A DNA stretch of 64,000 nt. Origin: Strix aluco (lineage: Eukaryota; Chordata; Aves; Strigiformes; Strigidae). Both the position numbers and the translations under genes were made by a program. The stretch covers positions 75,100,303 to 75,164,302 of the forward strand of contig NC_133935.1 of assembly GCF_031877795.1 (NCBI RefSeq), written 5' to 3'. Each line of letters begins with the position of its first letter. The stretch's first letter is position 1. Of the stretch, positions 57,001 through 64,000 are shown piece after piece. Below the pieces are notes generated by a model. The model saw only the letters and a list, made by a program, of their open reading frames with translations. It was not told where the DNA came from and made no database searches.

Positions 57001-58306
57001 ATACCATACTGCATATCCAGATGTGCTAGAAACAGCACGTGCAAAGCCTTTCAACTGGTTTATATTCATGACTGGACATCCAACTTAGCTCATTTAAAAT
57101 TAGACTTTTCTTGAGGGACGTTTTAAAGGATTTGAATTCAGCCACTTTCAAGGAACTTCGCACAGTAAAAAGGAAAATGTCCTAATGTTTGGGTCTCTGC
57201 TAGAATAATTGTGTTATTATGAACAATAACAAAGCTTGACATGACTAATGTATCTGTATAGGATGTGGGCAGCAATTAATTAACAGGAGCACTTCAAGAA
57301 CCAAGCCAACTGCCACTGAAATCAGTGGGGAAATCCCTGTACATCTAAATGCATTTCACTGCCATCTGGAAATGTCCACCTCAACTTTACTAATTCAGCT
57401 GGTTTGACCTGTCCTAGGACCTATGTAAGACTCCATGGTCAAATATATACAGGGCTTTTTCTGACTTAGGAAGTTGTCTCATTATTGGAACTCTGTGTAG
57501 TTAGGGAGCAGCTGGGAGCGACCCAGTCCATGGAGCCCATCTGACCCAGTTTGCTAATTTGGGATGTCCATGCCAATGAGACAACCAGAAGAGTCAGAAG
57601 CCTCACATTCCCCAGCCCCTCAAGCTAGCTCCTGTGCCCGTACTCACTATCAGCGGTTGTTTGAGGACGTTGTGAACTAAACAGCCCAATGACTGGAGCT
57701 CTAAGCAGCTGTGAGCATGGAACTGGCCTTTGACAGTGCCTCCCTGCTTTCCTTATGCTACTGGAGAGCAATGGCTCCCGCTGCTCCACCCCCTGGGAGC
57801 CAGATGAGCCCTCAAAGCTCACACTGGGCTGTCTGTCATCACACAGCTCCAGTGGTGTGTGTGCCATTAACTAATTTCCCCCAATTATCCTCCACGGGAG
57901 TTTTTTTAGTCTAATTGTCCATGTTGTTTATTCTGTATTAACTTCCCCTCCCTTTTTTGTTTTGACAAAAAATCCTCTTTTCATCTTGTTCCTACTGAGT
58001 TCAGCACTGTATTAATCCTTGCCCTCCTCTTAGAGCTGAAGAACTGAAGCATCTTTTACCATTTTAGACAATGCTGGAAAGAAGCAATAAAAAGCTATTA
58101 ACCTTCTCAGTGGGTTATGCTAAAATGCGCACAAGAAATTAAAACCAGCTTGTATTTAAATGCAACCATTGACACAATTAGTGTAACATAATCCACAGCG
58201 TGGATTACTGTAACATTCAAAATGATTTACATCTTTGTGGATTTTTCCAGCAGCAAATCTGCTATTCCCATGTTTGTTTCCAGCTTTCTCCTCTCCCTCT
58301 TTGTGC
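54096..58306. other. intergenic region downstream of RELN
   Basis: Apart from the faint CR1 near 55.8 kb I see no gene here: no exon-like frames with family resemblance and no RNA gene. Base composition is ordinary AT-rich intergenic sequence. Confidence 0.6.
55748..55870 (+). mobile_element. faint CR1 remnant, sense
   Basis: AGTTGGAGAGATTGCAGAG followed by GAGCTGGTTTGTTTAGTCTAG resembles a conserved CR1 ORF2 3' segment by eye. It is badly decayed, without an open frame, and its borders are approximate. Confidence 0.4.
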
Positions 58307-59278
58307 AGGGTTGTAGTGGTTTGAGCCCAGAGGGCAACTGAGCACCATGACGCTGTTAACTCACCCCTTCCCCCTCAGGAATGGCAAGAAAAAAATAAAG
58401 GCTCCGGAAATGAGATAAGGACAGAGAGGGATAACTCACCCATTATGGTCTGGGCAAAAGGCAAGACTCCTTAGGGGAAGAAAAAAGATCACTTTAGTTC
58501 AAACACTAACAACACCACCACAGACAGAGTGAGACAGTGGGAAGCATTACTACATCTTAAAAACACCTCCCCCCAGCCCTCCCTTCTACCCAGGCTCAGT
58601 TTTGGTCCCAGTCTCTCTATCTTCTCCCCCCAGCGGTGCAGGAATGGAGGTTATGGTCACTCCAGCTGCTTGTTCCTCCTCAGGGGGAGGGCTCCTGGCA
58701 TTCTCACCCGCTTCAGCATGGTTCCCGTCTCACAGGAGACAGTCCTCCACAAACTTTCTCCAACACGAGTCCTTTCCATGGGCCACAGACGCTCCCATGC
58801 TGCTCCAGAAAGGGTCACCCCCGTGTGTTTCAGTCTTCCCAGTGCCAAACTACAACAGCAGGGGCTTCTTCCCACAGAGTCCCGGCCTTCTTCAGTGTGG
58901 GGTCTTCCATGGGCTGCAGGTGAGTCTCTCTCCACCACTGACCTCCATGGTGGCAGGAGGGGTGGCCCTGCTGTCTCACCACGGGATATGGTGTGTGGGG
59001 GGGTGTGTCTGCTCCGGTGCACCTCTCCCCCTTCTCCTCCTTCCACTGATGTTGGTGTTTGCAGTGATGTCCTCCTCACAACTCCAACTCCTCCCAGGTT
59101 CCCCTTCTTAAATACGCTATCGCAGAGGCGCAGCCACCATCGTTACTTGGCTCGGCCTTGGCCAGAGGCGGGTCCGACTTGGAGCTGGGGGAGCTTGGAG
59201 AAGCTTCTCACAGAGGCCACGGCTATGGCCCCCTCCTCCACTACTGAAAACCCCACCACACAAACCCAGCCCAAGGGT
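58307..59278 (-). mobile_element. solo LTR related to the one in RELN, with 5-bp target duplication
   Basis: A 962-bp GC-rich block (58312-59273) starts TG (TGTAGTGG) and ends CA. It is flanked by the direct repeat AGGGT (58307-58311 and 59274-59278). It shares recognisable segments in the same order with the LTR at 31.6-32.7 kb, for example GGAGACAGTCCTCCACAAACT and CCCTTCTTAAA. On the minus strand a TATA-like TATTTAAG lies at the complement of 59107-59114, so I infer minus orientation. There are no retroviral genes. The 251-residue + strand open frame over it (58529-59284) is a by-product. Confidence 0.85.
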
Positions 59279-60400
59279 GTATAAGCACAGGTCTGCCTGT
59301 GGTATGTTACTGCAATATATGCTTATATAAAGCATTTCAGAATTTCATTACATCAATGGTGATGCCACACCGTCATAAGGTAATTAAACCTGCATTCTAA
59401 TACAAGATACAGATACCCAAGTTCAGAAAAAAAACAGATTTCTAGATATTTTTTAAAAATTTAAATTTGGATAAATATTTTAAAAAACTAAAGTACTGTA
59501 CTTCAGCTTGAATTAATTTAAATTTTACTTAAACTAGTCTTAAACGCTAAAAAGGGCTAACATGTCAAGGAATCATTTTAACGTTTTTAAAATAATACAT
59601 GCCTGTAGGGACCAGTTTTACGATTTTTTTCATGGTCTCACTGCATAAGAATTCAAAAAAATTTTTTTCCTACCACTTTTATATCCAAAACCAAATCTCT
59701 AAGAATCTGAGAGGTGGGTCTGTTCTCCTGGGCAAGAGATAAAGCTGTCATTATGTTGGAAAACATTTATAAGTCAAGGACTGAAAGATGAGCTCTACGA
59801 AGACATTTCACTACTAATTCCTGCATATTCACAAGGAAATTGATCCCTATGTACCCTTTGCATCCCTAAAGAAATAAAAAACTACATCCAGTCACTTGTG
59901 AGACCGACCACTCTGAGGCCCAGGCTGACAATGTGCTTCTCAGAGAGCAGAGCTGGCAAAAACATGCTCCTCATTAAAAAAGAAGAAAAATAATTTTAAG
60001 TCTCTTGAAGCATTCAATCAACATGAAATCTTTCAGAAATTTCCGGTTTTACATTCATTTCATGACTGGCACATCTCCGATGCCTGGTGCATATACTACA
60101 TTTCTTAAAGGACAGAGCACTGGTGCCTGCTTTTTCAAATTAATTTTAGGCAATAAATCCTGAGGCTTTTTCACTGCAATTTCAGGACAACCCAACTGGG
60201 GTTTATTTAACAAACAACACGGCGTTCCCCACGTGAGCACACCAAAACCAGCCAGGCCGTGTGCTGTATTGCATCACTGCCGGCCAGTGCCTGCCCCGTG
60301 CTCCCCAGCGGTCTTTTTATAAAATTTAAGTTCCATCTATGTTATGTAGTTCGTGTGTGTGCATACACATGCCAAAGGGAGGGCTGAGGGTGACCCCCCG
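59279..60400. other. AT-rich intergenic stretch before the CpG island
   Basis: No gene or mobile element recognised. If the CpG island promoter is bidirectional, the first exon of a minus-strand transcript would lie at its right end. I see no coding evidence for one. Confidence 0.5.
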
Positions 60401-60536
60401 GCTACACTCAGGGCCGCGCCCACGACGGCCGCAGCCACCGCCTTCCCCCCGCCCGCCCCGGCTAACGGTAACGACGCCGCCGGGCGGGGGCGCGCATCAG
60501 CCCCGCGCACACGCGCGCCGCGCGGGCGGCCCCGCG

Positions 60537-60554
60537 GCATTCTGGGACTTGTAG
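60537..60554 (-). promoter_or_regulatory. ZNF143/SBS-type binding site
   Basis: The minus strand reads CTACAAGTCCCAGAATGC, a near-consensus match to the ZNF143 (Staf) motif found at promoters, including bidirectional ones. Confidence 0.8.
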
Positions 60555-60593
60555 GCCGCGGCGGGCGCGCGCCCGGCGGGGGCTGCGGGGGGG

Positions 60594-60608
60594 ACTACGA
60601 GTCCCAGC
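60594..60608 (+). promoter_or_regulatory. second ZNF143/SBS-type site, opposite orientation
   Basis: The + strand reads ACTACGAGTCCCAGC, which matches the core of the first site at 12 of 13 positions in inverted orientation, 39 bp away. Confidence 0.7.
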
Positions 60609-60619
60609 CGCGCCCGCGC

Positions 60620-60773
60620 TCGCCCGCGGCCGGCAGGGGAGGAGGCGGGGGCTGGCGGCCCGCCGCAGCCCGCCCCGCACCCCTTGCGCTCACCTTGGGC
60701 GCGGAGGGGAGGCGGTGCGCGGCCGCCGTCGGGCGTGACTCGCCGCCGGGCTAGAAGGAGGCAGTGCCTGGAG
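60620..60773 (+). other. candidate untranslated first exon ending at a strong donor
   Basis: CCTGGAG|GTGAGTG at 60774 is a near-perfect splice donor on the + strand, just downstream of the ZNF143 sites. An alternative donor GGAG|GTGAGC lies at 60803. The start is a guess. No partner coding exon was found before the window ends. Confidence 0.45.
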
Positions 60774-60832
60774 GTGAGTGAAGCGCGGGCGGGCTGGCGG
60801 AGGTGAGCGCGGCGCTGTGGGGCTGGTGGCGG

Positions 60833-60882
60833 GGGGTTCCCTCCTGAGGGGGGTTCCCTCCTGAGGGGGGTCCCTCCTGAGT
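60833..60882. repeat. 16-17-bp tandem repeat, three copies
   Basis: Three units of GGGGTTCCCTCCTGAGG-type sequence; CCCTC starts at 60839, 60856 and 60872. It lies in the CpG island, in the presumed first intron. Confidence 0.85.
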
Positions 60883-61298
60883 GGGCGAGCCTTGCCGTGA
60901 GGAGCCGGGTCAGGGTCGCGCTCTCCCGGTGCCTGCGGCTCTAGCCCGGTCATTCCGGGACGGGGGCTGGTCTGGGGGGCGGGGGTCTCGCACGGTGCTC
61001 CTGCCTCTCACGGTGCCTTCCCTGCTCCCTTCGCCCCCTCTCCCCGCCGTCCCCTGCCGCCTCACCCCGTGCCCTCCCTGCCGGTCCCCGGGGAGCTGCC
61101 GGAGCTTGGTGGGTGGCGGGAGCGGTTTAAAAGGCACTTGTGAACGCGGTGCTCGCCTCGGCGCCTCACCGAGGCAGCGGGCTGGTCTGCGCCTCCTCCT
61201 TAACGCGCTCCTTAAAGCTCAGGGGCTGTTCGGGCAGCAAACAGCACCCACGCTGCTGGTAACTGTAAGATATACGCCAAACACCCGGGCTAGCTTGC

Positions 61299-61326
61299 AA
61301 AAAAAAAAAAAAAAAAAAAAAAAAAA
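61299..61326. repeat. poly(A) run of 28
   Basis: Twenty-eight consecutive A followed by CCAAAAAAAACACC. It could be an A-tail of a retroposed fragment or a simple repeat. No source sequence is recognised 5' of it. Confidence 0.8.
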
Positions 61327-61329
61327 CCA

Positions 61330-64000
61330 AAAAAAACACCAACCAGAAAAAGTGGAAGGGGAAACCAGAGGAAGGTGGAGGGATCAGTCATTTCCTCGTC
61401 TAGTGACTGCAACTCGCTGACGTTAAGCTGCCGGCTGTCAGTTTAGGTCAGAGCGACTGTCCAAGAAGTCTTATAATTACAAGAAATAACCGTTTTGTGC
61501 CTTGTTACTAGCTTCAACGCAAAGATCTTCAAAACCTTGACTGAACTATTCCCCATCACCACCCCAGTTTTCTGGCAAAGAATAATGTTGTGGCTTTCCC
61601 TATGTCAGTATTTTTCAACTTCTGGTCTGCGAACTGTGGGAACATTTTGAACTCCTTAGAAGGGATCAGTGAAAGTAACCAGGGAAAGCCAGCCAGAGAA
61701 GTAAGTAGGCTTAAATTTGATGTGCTGGTGCCCATACAGCTGTTGCAAAACTTTTAATTGTCTGAACGTTGAAATACGGCTGAAAGTTGTTTTCAGGATG
61801 CTTCAAAATTTCAGATAACCCGATGGCTGTTGCAGCAGGCATTTAGAGATAGTCCAGTAGTAAGAAGAAGAAGGAAAAAAAAATTACTGCCATTATTTTT
61901 GCAGATGATTCAGCAGAATGTACATTCATAATTCTTCATATCTATCACAGTAACAGTTGCACAGCATTGGTTTGGATGGGAATGACTGACAGCCTTAACA
62001 AGGGTCTGGCCACTGGAATTTTTTTGGCCGAAGTTTTCACAAAGGAAGACTGAAATGTTCAGACAGACTTTTAAAATGTCTTCTACTAAATGTGCAATAG
62101 AATGTATTGTGGGTTAACAGGAGTCTTGATTTATATTACAGAATTTTCATAAGTGAGATGCTACTTTACTAGCTGCTGTAGAAATGGAAAAACTAAGATC
62201 GTTACCAGTGCTGTTTCAGAAGCAAGCATGTGTAGGTGACTTGCACTGCATTAACTCTGTGGGGATCAACTCTCGCATTGGCCTTCCTCAAGTGGTAGTA
62301 ATCACACTTTGAAATACTTGGTTTATGGCAATTCCAAGTCTTCTCAGGATATGGTAGGTGTTCCAGTTCTGCATTTAGCAGTATTCCTGAAGTGTTTTAT
62401 TAATTGTCCTGCAGTGTACTGTGAAACATCTCTGAAATGGAATGGGGAAAGAGTATAGGGAGAAAATGGAGTTTCACCCATGCGAAGCTGTTCTTGGTAG
62501 CTGATAAAGCATATTCATTTGAGGTAGCATTTACTCCCTTGTATAGACTTCAGGACCTTAAACTCAACAGTTTCATGCTAAAAGCTTCACTACGCTTAAA
62601 GGTATATTTGTGGGGGGAGCTGTGGCAATATTGGGTTATAACTAGAGTCACATTTCATTGAAAGAAAGCTCTTAAGTCCAATAAGAAAAAAACCTGCTAC
62701 TACTTCCAGTCTTGGTTCTAAGTATATCTGTCCAGAGCTGATGGGTTTTTTTGATTTTACTGTACAAACTCTGTGTAGGGTAACAGTTTGCTTAAAGGCT
62801 GACATAGTTACAGTTTAAAAAAAAGTGAAGATGGCTGAGCATAGATCTGGAGGAAAGAGTTTAGGAAATGGTGAAGTCTTTAGCCTCTGCCACAAACTGA
62901 GCCCAGTTTATGAGATGAGTGGAAACTGAAGTGCTATGTCAGGTTCAGCCATCATATCTTAAGACTTGGGGCACCAAACAGCCATCAGGTATTGCCTTTT
63001 GTTTGGAGTTTCTAGTCCATTACGGTGGTTCAAATCATATCTTTAGCACACAGTTCTTCATAGGTATAGTAGTCTGTCCCCAAGGATGCAGTGTTTTTAG
63101 AACTTAATTATTCCAAAACCACATGGGAACTTGGTTATTATTTAACATGACACTAAAATCATACGATACTGAGGCACAGATGTAGCACATGGCTGCAGTA
63201 CCATTGTTCTTTTGCTAGTAACTTGAGAAAGAAGAACTGAACATGTGTTTATCTGCTTTGACTAGTATTCTAATATAGACAGACCATTATTGTCTTAAAC
63301 TGCTATTTATTTGGACTGTACCAGTAGGCTCTGTAAACATGACCAAGACTTTTGTGCAGCCTAGAGAACCGCAGAATCCTTTGAGCTCCCCTGCCTCTCC
63401 TGGTTTGGCTGATCATCTGCTTAAGTCAACCCTGTTGGGGAGCTGCAAAGGAACTCGTGACTCTGGAGCCTGGTACTTTTTCTGTGTCTAGAGGAACTTT
63501 TCCCCTGGAGAAAACAAGCCTCCAACTGGTGGGGGTTTTCTGTTCCATGTTTTCTCTGTGTTACCCCTCCCCTGTGCAGGCTGTCCTAGCCATGATGGTT
63601 TGCTCAGCTTGAGCTTTGGTTATGCCAGTTGTTACCAAGCTAGAGGTCAGTGTGGTAGTAGCAGCTACAAGTAATGTTGTAAACTTGACAGGATTGGCCT
63701 GCAACCAGAAATAATTAGGCCCAAACTATGTCTGATTTAATAGGCAGCTGTTAAGGCTTAATATATCATTGTCCCCTAGTTCCCTGTTTGAATGCACAGT
63801 GACTGAAGCATTTGCATTATGGTAACTTGCCTGGCAACTTCTTAAGGGTATCCAGACAGTTTCTCAAATTGTTGTCCTGTATGGTAATGTCAGATCTTTA
63901 GCTGGGCAGTGGATCTCAAAGAATAATGAAATTACAATGACATTGTATCTGTGCATGTACATTAGATGTCAGTTTGATGATTAAATCATAGTATGCAAAA
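61330..64000. other. presumed first intron of the CpG-island gene, no coding exon seen
   Basis: AT-rich unique sequence. I looked for coding exons on both strands and found only short open frames without family resemblance. In particular there is no recognisable start of a sulfate-transporter-like (SLC26A) protein, so any coding exon lies beyond the window. Confidence 0.5.

Larger units (their letters stand above)
60400..61210. promoter_or_regulatory. CpG island promoter of a gene downstream of RELN
   Basis: Dense CpG and very high G+C over about 800 bp, in sharp contrast to the AT-rich flanks. It contains GC-box-like GGGCGGGGG near 60,482, two divergent ZNF143/SBS-type sites and strong splice donors at 60,774 and 60,803. 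It has no TATA box. This is the architecture of a broadly active vertebrate promoter. In vertebrates SLC26A5 follows RELN on the same strand, which makes it a candidate, but the sequence here does not identify the gene. The long open frames in the island (60353-60754 and 60881-61420 on +) reflect base composition. Confidence 0.85.

Noticed and set aside
31606-59273. The two LTRs as the ends of one provirus
   Set aside because: They are 26.6 kb apart with RELN exons in between, differ in sequence, and each has its own target duplication.
58529-59284. 251-residue + strand open frame
   Set aside because: Covers the second LTR and resembles no protein family. The open frame is explained by GC content and lack of AT-rich stops.
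60353-61420. Several 70-180-residue open frames on both strands in the CpG island
   Set aside because: Open in most frames at once because stop codons are rare in such GC-rich DNA. They are Arg/Pro/Gly/Ala-rich, and one runs into the poly(A) tract as poly-lysine.
63331-63491. Short frame starting MTKTFVQPREPQNP near the right edge
   Set aside because: Fifty codons with a stop and no recognised family or good splice sites. It could be chance and does not look like the start of an SLC26A protein.
1-64000. CRISPR arrays, operons, defence systems, tRNA or rRNA genes
   Set aside because: None seen. The window is a vertebrate gene with large introns, and no such structures are present.

Overview
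The window is vertebrate nuclear DNA, almost certainly avian. It has multi-exon GT-AG gene structure, several 5'-truncated CR1 LINEs (one ending in the typical ATTCTATGATTCT-type tail), and about 1 kb LTRs of a type I associate with bird genomes. There is no prokaryotic, plasmid or CRISPR content. Nearly all of the longest open frames are repeats, CpG-rich sequence or shadows of short exons.

Positions 145 to about 53,300 hold the 3' half of RELN (reelin) on the + strand. I resolved 29 coding exons, which correspond to exons 37-65 if the 65-exon mammalian structure holds. Joined, they give 4,854 nt, exactly 1,618 codons including the stop. The 1,617 encoded residues run from the second half of reelin repeat 4 through repeats 5-8 (with EGF modules 5, 6, 7 and 8) to the basic C-terminal region. 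Adding 1844 to the residue number in this model reproduces the published mouse positions of Cys2101, Lys2360, Lys2467 and the Ala2688/Asp2689 cleavage site, so the model has no net insertion or deletion. It includes a 6-nt microexon (46,863-46,868) and one GC-AG intron (34,490-34,903). The encoded protein is the secreted signalling part of reelin: the receptor-binding central fragment (repeats 5-6), the C-t cleavage site, repeats 7-8 and the C-terminal region.

Introns make up most of the RELN span. They hold one sense CR1 (7.9-8.6 kb), one antisense solo LTR (31.6-32.7 kb), one decayed antisense CR1 (33.6-34.0 kb), a 37-bp tandem duplication, an AT-rich hairpin and simple AT/TG tracts. The two introns around the microexon total over 10 kb and contain no repeat I recognise.

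The stretch 53.3-60.4 kb is intergenic. It contains an antisense CR1 just past the RELN poly(A) signals, a faint CR1 remnant near 55.8 kb and a second solo LTR related to the first (58.3-59.3 kb, 5-bp target duplication, TG...CA ends). At 60.4-61.2 kb a CpG island carries two divergent ZNF143/SBS-type motifs and a strong splice donor. It looks like the promoter and untranslated first exon of another, probably + strand, gene. By conserved vertebrate gene order that gene may be SLC26A5 (prestin), but no coding exon of it is visible before the window ends.
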